A DNA stretch of 64,000 nt from contig NZ_LR217715.1 of assembly GCF_900698935.1 (NCBI RefSeq), positions 62,001 through 126,000 of the forward strand, read 5' to 3'. Shown here piece by piece: positions 18,229 to 27,670 of the stretch. Within the stretch, counting starts at the first letter, position 1, and the number at the start of each line of letters is the position of its first letter. The notes beneath the pieces were generated by a model. The model was not told the origin of the DNA and searched no databases. It saw only the letters and a program-made list of their open reading frames with translations. This DNA is from Erwinia_E haradaeae_D. GTDB taxonomy: Bacteria > Pseudomonadota > Gammaproteobacteria > Enterobacterales > Enterobacteriaceae. The position numbers and the translations under genes were made by a program.

Positions 18229-19263
18229 TCAGTAGCTTTCATTATAGCCGCTATTATTTTCATCTTTACTTTTACGACAAAGTAAACTGTATGCAGCCTC
18301 TCTTGCATTTTTTCCACAGTATAATACTCGGTAGACTTGTTCGGTAATTGGCATTTCAATGTTATGGCGTATAGCAAGTGTATAAATCTCTTTTGTGTTG
18401 TGCCAACCTTCAACAATCTGTCCTATAGATTTTTTAGCGTTATGAATATTACTTCCTTGACCTAACAGAATGCCAAATCGCCGATTACGAGATTGGTTGT
18501 CTGTGCAAGTTAACACTAAATCCCCCAATCCTGCCATACCCATAAAAGTAGAGAGATTAGCATGTAAAGCTAAACCTAATCGACTCATTTCTGCTAAACC
18601 TCTTGTTATTAATGCAGCGCGGCTATTTGCACCAAATCCCAAACCATCAGACATCCCAGTGCCAATAGCAATTACATTCTTTACTGCTCCACCCAGTTGA
18701 ACACCTATTAAATCTGGATTACTATACACACGAAAGTTTGTATTAGTGTTGAATAACTGCTGTATTTCTGCAGAAAATATCTTATCGGTTGCTGCTAGAG
18801 TCATTGCGGTTGGTAAACCTTCTGCAACTTCTTTAGCAAAAGTTGGGCCTGATAATACAGCTAATGGAATAGTATCTCCGAGTATTTCCGATGCGATGTT
18901 TTGTAGCAATCGCCCTGTGTTGTGTTCTAACCCTTTTGTTGCCCAAATTATACGCGAATCAGCACGTAGATATGGTTTTATTTTTTGTAACATGTCGCCA
19001 AACACATGGCTTGGGATAACTAATAGTACATTCCGACTAGACGCGATGGCTTTCATTAGGCTAGTTTCGATTAGTAATGTTTTTGGAAAAGGTACATTAG
19101 GAATGACATCTCGGTGAGAGCGATGCACTTGTAATTGTGTTTGGTGAGATGGATTGTGCCCCCAGAGTGTTACTTTTTGGCCATTACGGGCCAGTGCAAT
19201 CGCTAATGAACTACCATACGCACCAGCGCCAATAATGCTTATTATAGATTGATAATGGTTCAT
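18229..19263 (-). CDS. gpsA: Glycerol-3-phosphate dehydrogenase [NAD(P)+]
   Basis: Reduces dihydroxyacetone phosphate to sn-glycerol 3-phosphate for phospholipid synthesis; 344 residues (E. coli 339). The N-terminal Rossmann site is IGAGAYGSSLA, followed by WATKGLE, LSGPTFAKE with the catalytic-domain lead-in, the helical block GGAVKNVIAIGTGMSDG with the catalytic Lys, and GLGDLVLTCTDNQSRNR. The start ATG (19261-19263) directly abuts the secB stop (TAA then ATG), showing tight translational coupling. The C-terminus is slightly longer and Asn/Ser-rich. Second gene of secB-gpsA-cysE. Confidence 0.97.
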   Translation of the reverse strand: MNHYQSIISIIGAGAYGSSLAIALARNGQKVTLWGHNPSHQTQLQVHRSHRDVIPNVPFPKTLLIETSLMKAIASSRNVLLVIPSHVFGDMLQKIKPYLRADSRIIWATKGLEHNTGRLLQNIASEILGDTIPLAVLSGPTFAKEVAEGLPTAMTLAATDKIFSAEIQQLFNTNTNFRVYSNPDLIGVQLGGAVKNVIAIGTGMSDGLGFGANSRAALITRGLAEMSRLGLALHANLSTFMGMAGLGDLVLTCTDNQSRNRRFGILLGQGSNIHNAKKSIGQIVEGWHNTKEIYTLAIRHNIEMPITEQVYRVLYCGKNAREAAYSLLCRKSKDENNSGYNESY

Positions 19264-19725
19264 TTATGTACCTGCGGATGGTGTTGTATTTGTTGTGTTG
19301 TGTGTGTTGTTAATAAAAAGCTCCTCAAAATTAATTGGTTCTAGGTGCAGAACGGGAAAAGTACCACGTCCGATTAAGTTAGCGATGCATTCACGAGCAT
19401 ATGGAAACAAGAGATTCGGACAGTATGCACCTAAGCTGTGTGCTATTTCTTTTTGTTCCATGTTTCTAAGAGAGAAAACACCACCTTGTTGTACTTCACA
19501 CAGAAACGCGGTGTTTGCAGAAATATTAGCGATAACAGTGATTTGTAATACTACCTCATACATGTCATCCATTAACTGAACAGAAGTGGTGTTTATATTT
19601 AATTTAATTTCAGGATTCCAATAGCTCTGAAAGATTTGGGGCACGTTTGGCGCTTCAAAAGAGATGTCTTTAGTGTAAATACGATGGATCTGCACACATC
19701 TCTTATTAGGATGTTGTTCTAACAT
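19264..19725 (-). CDS. secB: Protein-export chaperone SecB
   Basis: Tetrameric cytoplasmic chaperone that keeps precursor proteins unfolded and delivers them to SecA; 153 residues (E. coli 155). The core from RIYTKDISFEAPN through TAFLCEVQQGG, LGAYCPNLLFPYARE and RGTFPVLHLEPINFEELF is conserved. The C-terminal tail that contacts SecA differs, being Asn/Thr-rich. The frame is open 21 codons further upstream, but ATG at 19723-19725 aligns with the E. coli start; an AGGG lies 12 nt before it. The usual upstream partner grxC is missing. It heads the operon with gpsA and cysE. Confidence 0.95.
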   Translation of the reverse strand: MLEQHPNKRCVQIHRIYTKDISFEAPNVPQIFQSYWNPEIKLNINTTSVQLMDDMYEVVLQITVIANISANTAFLCEVQQGGVFSLRNMEQKEIAHSLGAYCPNLLFPYARECIANLIGRGTFPVLHLEPINFEELFINNTHNTTNTTPSAGT

Positions 19726-21540
19726 AGCAATGTATAACCCTATTATATTTAATAGATGCATAGGAGGTCGCAGAGTGCGAGCACACAAGTACGGTACTAT
19801 TTTTCGTTTTGCATGTAGCCATGCTTATATTGCATGTATTTGATTTTTTAATGCAAGCATTAAGATAGAGTTATTGCAATAGGTATCGGATGAAGGATGC
19901 AAGTTATCTACTCACAATTTTAATCAAATAGTGCTTAAATAATGGTTCATTTGTTATAAAAACGCATTTTATATATTAAATGATAGTTCGTATCCACATT
20001 ACTACTTGACTCTATATTTAGAGTATATCGAGATATATACAGTTAGCCATTTACTAGTGCTTTTATTTGTTATATGTCACATCTGGCTTTCCTTATTAGT
20101 AGTACAAGCATGTATGGTGCATCTTTGTAATAGAGATTACAATCGGGACAAGACTATCTACCGTCATCATATGATAGTATTAAGAATACAAAATAGATTA
20201 TCTTCTAAAAGAAGAGTTTATTTATATAAAGATTTTGTATTGACATTCATAAAATAAATACATATTAATGATCTTGATATGCTTTGTGAAATGTTTAAAT
20301 GTTAGGTGTAAATAACGATCAGATAATAGTATTTTAGACAACTCTCACAGAGATGTATTTCATGAATTACAGGATTATTGAATAACTCATATTAGTATAT
20401 GTTATGGTGATAGCGATCAGGTCAATAATTTAATTTATTATATACATAGGGTATGGCTAAAGCATTCATAGAAATATATGTGCTTCTAACATAGATTAAT
20501 GATCTAGATCGTTGCATAGATCATATCGATATTATAGTCGTGCGTTAAGACAAAACATGATGTAGGGGGTCTTTAAGATAGATCCGTTAAGGGTGTATTG
20601 GGTAGGCTTAGAGAGTCTATGTTGAGAGGGGGTTACTGGTGTGCATAGATGGTCCAGGATGGCAGATTAGAATGTCTACAATAAAATATATGATATACGA
20701 ATTCATAAAGTGGGAATTATGATATAATGATATACGAAAAAATGATGATATTTTTATTAGACTATAACGCTCATTAAGATTTAATTAACTTTAGTACCAG
20801 AGGTATACTGAATAGATCAAAAAAGTGGTGACATTTTTAAATATAAATGATTTTACGTAATGACCTCTCTCATCTCTGTTCATATCTTTTTAAAAAATAT
20901 TATATATTATATATAGTTGATTGATAGTACTATGAAATATGTTGAAATTTGTTGTGCATGTGGAAGAGAGTCTCTTTGATGATACAAAATAGAGGACCAA
21001 ATAGTTGCATCTCTAAAAGTATTTTGAGAGAGTCATGTCTTTAAAATATTTTATACATGGTTGTACATGGTATCCCTAATACTTCAGGAGTATTACGCAA
21101 GAGTATATACCTCTCAGGCAATGGGGGGATAAGGTAGTAAATTTCCGGACATATAAATATATGTACGATCAATAACATTCCACTCAAACATTTTAATTTT
21201 TGGACGCTAATGGTAATATATTCTATATTGTGTCTAGATATCATATATTGGATTGTAGAGCACTAGTACTCAGTACTCATTGTTTAATCATGATGTATTT
21301 GGTGATAAAATACATCAGATTAGAATATATTGTGTCTATAGACATTTTGAAGGTAAATTGGAGTACTATCATACAATAGTGACAAGGTTTCGCATCAGTG
21401 AAACGCATTAATAATGGCTATGATGATAGCAATTGTTTCTTTCACAAGCAGAATTCTTCAAAAAAACTGAAGATACGCCTCAGTATCAGGTGGTTTTTTA
21501 TGTTATGATAGCGGGATCCCACTGAGTTTTTAGATTATTA
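19726..21540. other. Intergenic desert with a G-rich segment, 1.8 kb
   Basis: No gene is recognised. The segment 20561-20640 is unusually G-rich on the plus strand (31 G to 6 C by my count). A candidate tusA terminator lies at 21460-21489. An 83-codon frame at 20006-20257 begins with TTG, lacks a ribosome site and looks fortuitous. Confidence 0.65.
21460..21489 (-). terminator. Candidate terminator of tusA
   Basis: On the minus strand a GATAC/GTATC stem (21472-21476 with 21483-21487) around a 6-base loop is followed, five bases on, by seven T (21460-21466). It lies 50 bases past the tusA stop. The stem is short, so confidence is modest. Confidence 0.35.
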
Positions 21541-21786
21541 CTATCTACCTTTCTTGATAAGAAACTTATATGGCAGTATCTCCACAGATGTCGCCACAAG
21601 AGAATGCTCCATAAAGCGACAAAAATTAGGAATATCATGTATAGTAGCGGGATCATCTGAAAGAATAAGTAAGATATCTCCATCTTTTATATTACGCATA
21701 GTTTTGCGTATCATCATTAGGGGCTCTGGACATCGCAGACCCTGAGTATTAAGGGTGAATTGATGGGTCATGAATAGATCTTTCAT
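21541..21786 (-). CDS. tusA: Sulfurtransferase TusA
   Basis: Small cytoplasmic persulfide carrier that takes sulfur from IscS and passes it to TusBCD for tRNA 2-thiouridine synthesis. The 81-residue length equals E. coli TusA. The active Cys lies in GLRCPEPLMMIRKT, followed by LLILSDDPATIHDIPNFC and FMEH. The C-terminus LPYKFLIKKGR matches. It needs IscS as donor, and the window's iscS gene has a shortened tail (see 45522-46661). It is divergent from bamE and stands alone. Confidence 0.96.
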   Translation of the reverse strand: MKDLFMTHQFTLNTQGLRCPEPLMMIRKTMRNIKDGDILLILSDDPATIHDIPNFCRFMEHSLVATSVEILPYKFLIKKGR

Positions 21787-21947
21787 TTTTATCCTTACAT
21801 GTTAGTCATTAATAATTACTAGTTGTTATGTTAATAAGACATGCAAGCAAGAGAATAATTCAGTATAATTGCTATTTAATTTCGGATCTTCTCGTTAACG
21901 CAACTGATAGTTTGTGGAATCACTATAACCACAAAGGAATAATATGT

Positions 21948-22310
21948 ATGATACGTTATACAATTTTGACATTGATGGCAGTATATCTGATCATTACTGG
22001 TGGTTGCTCTACTGTAGAGAAAGTAGTCTATCATCCGGATATTATACAGGGTAATTATTTAGTAGATAAGGATGTTAAAAAAATTCATATTGGTATGAGT
22101 CAAAAACAAGTGCTTGATATCCTAGGAACACCTAGTGTTAAAGACATTTTTGGTAAAAATATCTGGTATTATATTTGCCATATACCACTGAGGCATCATC
22201 CCATACGTCGACAAAAACTGACTTTAACTTTTAATAATAATGGGATCTTAACTCATATTAATGATTTGTGTATTGATTATAATGATCATAAATATCATGA
22301 GGAATCCTGA
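21948..22310 (+). CDS. bamE: Outer-membrane assembly lipoprotein BamE (SmpA)
   Basis: Lipoprotein subunit of the beta-barrel assembly machine, anchored in the inner leaflet of the outer membrane; 120 residues (E. coli 113). The signal peptide ends in the lipobox ITGGC, with Cys20 as lipidated residue. The mature part keeps VVYHPDIIQGNYL, the phosphatidylglycerol/BamD-binding stretch, then GMSQKQVLDILGTP and LTLTFNNNGILT. The frame is open 40 codons upstream, but ATG at 21948 follows AAAGGA at a good distance and gives the correct signal peptide. BamA, BamB and BamD are outside this window; bamC is 1.4 kb downstream. Confidence 0.95.
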   Translation: MIRYTILTLMAVYLIITGGCSTVEKVVYHPDIIQGNYLVDKDVKKIHIGMSQKQVLDILGTPSVKDIFGKNIWYYICHIPLRHHPIRRQKLTLTFNNNGILTHINDLCIDYNDHKYHEES

Positions 22311-22853
22311 GTATGACCTGTGGAGGGTGACTATGGAGTTATATCAAGAAATGCCAAGTTAATCAATCCTCGAATTATACCATGTTTATCTATACAATAT
22401 GAAAATATTTTGATATGTAAATACATAACTAAAACTAATGCACTTATTATACTGATAATAAAATTATCAAGTGATCGTCAGGGTTTTTATCTTCTCTAAG
22501 TGTTAGTATTATTTTCTTTTATGCATGTAAATAATTATAGTTATCTATTTTGTCTAGGGTAGATGTCTTACATAGATTTCTAGTCATCAAGAGGATATAG
22601 CAATGCTGTAAAAGATCAAAATATTCTTAAGGACGCCTCGATCCTTATGATACTATCTTAACATAACATAATATGTGGATGCTTTCACGCTATATGGATA
22701 CAACGAGAGTACTGGGTCTGAGTCTCAACACATGAATTGATGTGTGTATTGATTGAGTGAATGTTCATTGTACAAGATGAGTACTATATTCAATTATAAT
22801 CACAATACATCTGTTATTGGCAAGAATGCAATTGTATACGCAGAGGATCAGTG
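22311..22853. other. Spacer upstream of dapA, 0.5 kb
   Basis: AT-rich and without recognisable genes. A TATAAT at 22795-22800 could be the dapA -10; no matching -35 is evident. Confidence 0.6.
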
Positions 22854-23762
22854 ATGTTCACAGGAAGTATTGTAGCACTTTTGACGCCAATGGATAAAGC
22901 AGGTAAGGTATGTAAACACAGTTTAAAAACGCTAATTAATTATCATATTATGAATGGCACTTCTGCGATAGTGTCTTTGGGAACTACTGGAGAAGTAGTC
23001 ACTTTAACTGACATTGAGCGTCATGATGTAGTTTTGTTGACATTAGAGATTGCGAATGGTCGTATTCCTATTATTGTAGGCACTGGGGTGCCTTCAACGA
23101 CAGCTGCGGTTGTTTACACTCAACGCTTAGAAAATCTAGGCGTATCAGCTTGCTTAACTGTAACCCCTTATTATAATTGTCCCACCCAGGAAGGTTTGTA
23201 TCAGCATTTTAAAACAATTGCTGAAAACACAAATCTACCGCAGATATTATATAATATTCCATTGCGTACTGGCGTAGACCTTTTGCCATCGACTATTGAG
23301 CGTCTTGTGCATTTTAAAAACATTATTGGTATTAAAGATGCGACTGGAAATTTATCACGTGTCACTCAGCTTCAACAATTACTTACAGAGGACTTTATGC
23401 TATTTAGCGGTGATGATTCTACTGCATTAGACTTTATAAAGTTAGGGGGACATGGAGTAATTTCTGTAACAGCAAACATTGCTGCGCGCCAGATGGCACA
23501 AATATGTGCTTTATCCAAGCGTGGTAACTTTTCTGAAGCATCTCTATTAAACCAGCAGCTAATGACTCTGCATCATGCGTTGTTTATTGAATCCAATCCT
23601 ATTCCAGTAAAATGGGCTGCACAAAGACTAGGTTTAATAGAAACTGATACATTGCGTTTACCCATGACGCCATTAACTCACTCTAGCCGTGCGGTGATGG
23701 AGAAGGCACTGCAGAATGCTCAGCTTATATCAGTTCCGCGAGGGGTACCTTATTATGGCTAA
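22854..23762 (+). CDS. dapA: 4-hydroxy-tetrahydrodipicolinate synthase, lysine-binding site replaced
   Basis: Condenses aspartate semialdehyde with pyruvate, the first step toward diaminopimelate and lysine. 302 residues, about ten longer at the C-terminus than E. coli. Catalytic residues are kept: Thr44/Thr45 in GTTGE, Tyr107 in TPYYN, Tyr133 and Arg138 in YNIPLRTG, and the Schiff-base Lys161 in GIKDATGN. The first 110 residues align without gap to E. coli, and six of seven lysine-effector positions are changed: S48V, A49V, H53D, H56R, N80P, E84A; Tyr106 is kept. ATG at 22854 is preferred over GTG at 22851 because AGAGGA lies 6 nt before it. It overlaps bamC by 8 bases. Confidence 0.96.
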   Translation: MFTGSIVALLTPMDKAGKVCKHSLKTLINYHIMNGTSAIVSLGTTGEVVTLTDIERHDVVLLTLEIANGRIPIIVGTGVPSTTAAVVYTQRLENLGVSACLTVTPYYNCPTQEGLYQHFKTIAENTNLPQILYNIPLRTGVDLLPSTIERLVHFKNIIGIKDATGNLSRVTQLQQLLTEDFMLFSGDDSTALDFIKLGGHGVISVTANIAARQMAQICALSKRGNFSEASLLNQQLMTLHHALFIESNPIPVKWAAQRLGLIETDTLRLPMTPLTHSSRAVMEKALQNAQLISVPRGVPYYG

Positions 23763-24795
23763 AACAGGATATCAATATATTATTATACTGCCTTTAGTAC
23801 TAATATGCACAATGTTTTTTTCTGCGTGTTCTACTGATCCTTATAAAATACATAAAGAAGTGCTTAGTAAATCTGAATCATCTTCCGGTCATTTGAAAGA
23901 GTTAAAATCTCCGCCTGGTATAGTCTTACCGATAACAAATGATTTTTGGTATGTTCCTTTTGTGCACCTTATCAGGAAACAAGATGCGCCGATAGATCTT
24001 CAACCTCCTCGACAAACCCTGACATCAGGGCATGATAACCACATGCATGTGTTTGGTAATGTGGGTACATTGGTGATTAATAACGCTGTTGGATCTAGTT
24101 GGCTACAAGTCGTAGATAGCATAAAAAAAGCGCATATATCTATTGTAGATCGTCGAGATGACCGACAAATTTTGTATACTGATTGGATACAGTGGCATGA
24201 TGCGGCAGATACACAGTACTTCGGACGCTATAAAATTAGTGTGCACCGACATGGGAATCAAAATATTATCGTAGTAACTCTGGTGCATTTGAGAAAAAAA
24301 GACAATTCAGTGTATTCTTCTTCAAATATTCAGAAGTATACTGCACAAATGTTACATTATATCTCGTCAAGATTAGAACTGTATCAGGCCTACCATCCGG
24401 TACTAGAAAGTCTTTCGCGTAATGGTTTTCAAGATCGTGTTTATGTGACCAGTGGTACTGATTATGCTGGATTGCCTAATCTTATTCTACATGCTCCGTT
24501 TGATCACGCCTGGAGATGGTTACCGCATACTTTACAGAGCTTGGGTATGACCATAAAAGAGGATCATTATACGCAAGGACTCATGCAGATCAAATATAAA
24601 TCCCTGCATAAGCAAGGATTTCATAAAGGCGTTGATGTGGATATGCATTTGAAAAATGGTGATTATAAAATACAGATCGGCGATTTAGGGACTCATAGCA
24701 GTATGCAATTCTTTACTATCGATGGATACCCATTATCTCGATATCAACATGAGGCATTAGTTAATGTTTTACAACAACTGGCATTGCAAAAGTAA
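23755..24795 (+). CDS. bamC: Outer-membrane assembly lipoprotein BamC (NlpB)
   Basis: Lipoprotein of the Bam complex that binds BamD through its unstructured N-terminus; 346 residues (E. coli 344). The signal peptide ends in FFSAC, Cys25 being the lipidation site. The N-terminal segment has the PPGIVLPIT stretch, followed by two helix-grip domains (GSSWLQVVDSIKK and DHAWRWLPHTLQSLGM mark their helices). ATG at 23755 is preceded by AGGGG (23741-23745) with a 9-nt gap and overlaps the dapA stop by 8 bases, so the two are translationally coupled, the same order as in E. coli. The frame extends upstream inside dapA but gives no signal peptide there. Confidence 0.93.
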   Translation: MAKTGYQYIIILPLVLICTMFFSACSTDPYKIHKEVLSKSESSSGHLKELKSPPGIVLPITNDFWYVPFVHLIRKQDAPIDLQPPRQTLTSGHDNHMHVFGNVGTLVINNAVGSSWLQVVDSIKKAHISIVDRRDDRQILYTDWIQWHDAADTQYFGRYKISVHRHGNQNIIVVTLVHLRKKDNSVYSSSNIQKYTAQMLHYISSRLELYQAYHPVLESLSRNGFQDRVYVTSGTDYAGLPNLILHAPFDHAWRWLPHTLQSLGMTIKEDHYTQGLMQIKYKSLHKQGFHKGVDVDMHLKNGDYKIQIGDLGTHSSMQFFTIDGYPLSRYQHEALVNVLQQLALQK

Positions 24796-25727
24796 ATATT
24801 CGATACAGTTTATATCAGAGGGTCTCTGACACATCGATGTGCTATATACTTGGATTTATTTTCTGTTGTATTTTATGCATAAGATTGTATCATTTACGTA
24901 ATTAACTACATAATTAGGATGTAACAATGCTGATATATCATATTACTCTTAAGCATTAAGCTCTTATTATTACATTGTGCACAATACCGATTGTATTGAG
25001 ATAATTAAATATTAATATCAGTGCATGGAATATTTATTTCAGTTTATGGTAAGTTGCTCTTGAGTGTGTATATAGTACAGGTTCTAAACATAAGACATTC
25101 CGCTTAAGAATCATCGTGAACTTAATTTTGACAGAGTGCTCTAGCACTAATGGTTTTTGTTATCCGAGTACTGAAGATAATATTATGTATAGGTTTTTCT
25201 TTTTGATGTAGTTTTTGCAGACAAAAAACCAATTCTACAGATAATATACCAATGCATGATATGATTCTCTCAATGATTACTATATTGAGTGTTACAGCGT
25301 GTAAGAGGTATTTTATGATCTTTTTGTATAAAAATTTCTATTAATTAGCAAGACAATGAAGGTACATCTTCACCATAACTACATAATATAAATTATGATG
25401 TAGTAGCTTATAATGAGATTTCAGCATGTAAACATGATGCCATGGTAGTTCTTATATGTTACTAGAATATAATTTAGTCATGGTGTGAGATGGAACAACG
25501 ATCTGCATAGCTTGGTATTAGAAAGCACTGTAAATTGCTTCTATAAATCCAATGCGCACGATCGTCTCGAGTCTATCAAACACCATTATCTCTTCACTCA
25601 GAGACGTAATTACGATCAAGAATATCTAGATTTTAAAGTGCAATCCATGCAAGACAGAATGTCTGCAGTAGATAAGAAATTTATTATTTGTTATTTATTA
25701 TTTATTATTTAACGCTGAGTGCAAATC
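24796..25727. other. Intergenic desert between bamC and purC, 0.9 kb
   Basis: In E. coli these two genes are close together. Here the interval holds a 75-codon frame at 25485-25712 (GTG start, GC near 39 percent) ending 15 bases before purC, with no recognised family. A TTATTTATTATT low-complexity run lies at about 25680-25712. Confidence 0.6.
24815..24829 (+). terminator. Short perfect hairpin after bamC
   Basis: TCAGAG and CTCTGA pair around GGT, 19 bases past the bamC stop. There is no T-run behind it, so it may be a processing or Rho-dependent boundary rather than an intrinsic terminator. Confidence 0.3.
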
Positions 25728-26441
25728 ATGCAAAAAAAAGATGAGTTGTATCGAGGTAAAACAAAAACACTGTATCGTACTGATCATCCGCAGTTATTAA
25801 TATTGGAATTTCGTAATGAAATTTCCGCGTTAGACGGGAAGCGCATCGATAAGTTTAAGCGTAAAGGACTTATCAATAATAAATTGAATTATTTTCTTAT
25901 GTCCATATTACAACAAGCTGGCATACCTACCCAGATAAAAGAACTGTTATCTCATAGCACAACATTAGTCAAACACTTAAAGATGTTTCCTTTAGAATGT
26001 GTAGTAAGAAATTGCGCGGCAGGATCGTTAGTAAAACGTTTAGACATCCAAGAAGGTTTACCTCTCAATCCTCCAATTTTTGAGCTATTCTTAAAAGATG
26101 ATCTCAGAAGTGATCCTATGATAAACACTTCTTACTGTGAGTCATTGAAATTAATAGACACTCAATTTTTATTGCAAGTTCGCACGCTAACACATCAAAT
26201 TAATCGACTATTAAGTAAGCTTTTTCTTGAGAAAGATTTAATATTAGTGGATTTCAAGTTAGAATTTGGTTTGTTTAGAAATGCAGTGGTATTAGGCGAT
26301 GAATTATCGCCTGATAGCATGCGCTTATGGGATAGAGCAACCTGTAATAAAATGGACAAAGATCTTTATCGTCAGAACCAATTAGGTCTAATGGAGGCCT
26401 ATGCAGAGGTTGCAAATCGTTTAGGTGTAAAATTAGACTAA
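25728..26441 (+). CDS. purC: Phosphoribosylaminoimidazole-succinocarboxamide synthase (SAICAR synthetase)
   Basis: Joins aspartate to CAIR in purine synthesis; 237 residues, identical in length to E. coli. Conserved blocks are ELYRGKTKTLY (ATP-binding loop), LEFRNEISALDG, KGLINNKLNYF, ECVVRNCAAGSLVKR, DPMINTSY and the ADP-ribose side LILVDFKLEFGL with LGDELSPDS. ATG at 25728 is chosen because it aligns exactly; an in-frame GTG lies three codons earlier, and the ribosome site is weak (GAG at 25716-25718). The usual order dapA-bamC-purC is kept, but purC needs its own promoter because of the 0.9 kb gap. Confidence 0.96.
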   Translation: MQKKDELYRGKTKTLYRTDHPQLLILEFRNEISALDGKRIDKFKRKGLINNKLNYFLMSILQQAGIPTQIKELLSHSTTLVKHLKMFPLECVVRNCAAGSLVKRLDIQEGLPLNPPIFELFLKDDLRSDPMINTSYCESLKLIDTQFLLQVRTLTHQINRLLSKLFLEKDLILVDFKLEFGLFRNAVVLGDELSPDSMRLWDRATCNKMDKDLYRQNQLGLMEAYAEVANRLGVKLD

Positions 26442-27670
26442 TTTATTGTCATGTGAGGTGAAGTTCTCAATCAATGGTTGTGTAGGTATATAGTATGAGA
26501 TAGTTTGGTTGAAGCGTTAGTGAGTTGCAATTAGTAATGTGAGAAAACAATAGATCAAGCAAAGAAACATATTGAGTCTCGTGATGCTGAGATATACACT
26601 TCATGATGTTGAGGGTATTAGTAAAAAACGAGGGCCTGAAGAAGAGTATCTGTACTATAAATAGGCTGGTAGTATTATTAATACGATTAATGTTTTTATG
26701 CTATATACGCTGTGTACAATATATCTGTTTCTTTTGATCTGTATTTTTATATACATGCTTCCGAGTTCTATATCATCATGGTATTGTTCACTTACAATAT
26801 AGGATTAAAAAAATGGTTGGACATAATCCGCCAATAACTGGACGATGTACATCGTAATACTGATCAGCTGATGCAATCAAACATTAGCATGTATGATAAT
26901 GCATAAGATGTTTTCAAATTGTGTGCGGATATTCTATATATAATATGATGATCCTCATAAAAATATTTTTATGGATTTTTATAATGAAACAAGCAAAGAA
27001 AGAAAAGAGCATATGACGTTTTTATTAAAAATAAGGTTAGCTTCATATCTTGACAAACACAGATTAAAGTATCTCTGTTCTAGATATTTATTTTATAAAA
27101 ATTGGTAGTGGGCAGTAATAGACATTGTCATTTTATTTATCTTGTATAGTTTCAAAATGCGATTGACTTAGTGTATCGGCATAAAATGGTTTTTACATGA
27201 ATGTCATGAGATTTAATTAAGATGTGTTTATACATGAATCTAAACGCTTTACTGATCGCTTTTAAATTTAAAGTTCAAGATAGTTGCTCAATATACTTAA
27301 GTGTATGTGGCAAAATGTCAAACAAGAGTGCATATTATTTACTGAGAGCGATGTAAGAGCGAATACACTCTAATTGATAACTATTCTTGAAGAGGTTTAA
27401 ATGATTTATTTACTACGAATAAACATCTATTTATGTCGTTACTTGTAAGTAAAAATGTTGTAATGAGCATACTAGTTGATGATGTTACGAAATAACTCTT
27501 AAAAATTTTACTTAGTGCTGATAAGTATGATATTTATAATTAAAAAACCCGATGCGTAAATTTAGTGTCTAATAGATTTTGGTATTAACCACAGCAGGTT
27601 TCTCTTTGTTATAGTTTTTCTTTTTGTTTAGATGATCTAATACACACTCATACGAGTTTGGCTATCCTAT
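26442..27670. other. Intergenic desert upstream of lysC, 1.2 kb
   Basis: No gene recognised. A perfect AT palindrome CATAAAAATATTTTTATG lies at 26956-26973. The last 300 bases before lysC show none of the conserved purine-rich core of the lysine riboswitch that precedes lysC in E. coli. Confidence 0.6.

Noticed and set aside
18746..19117. 123-codon plus-strand frame
   Set aside because: Antisense to gpsA, no ribosome site or recognised domain; a shadow frame.
20006..20257. 83-codon plus-strand frame with a hydrophobic start
   Set aside because: TTG start without ribosome site, low GC, no recognised family; most likely fortuitous.
20561..20640. G-quadruplex
   Set aside because: Four G-runs exist but two loops exceed 20 bases, outside the usual range for a stable quadruplex.
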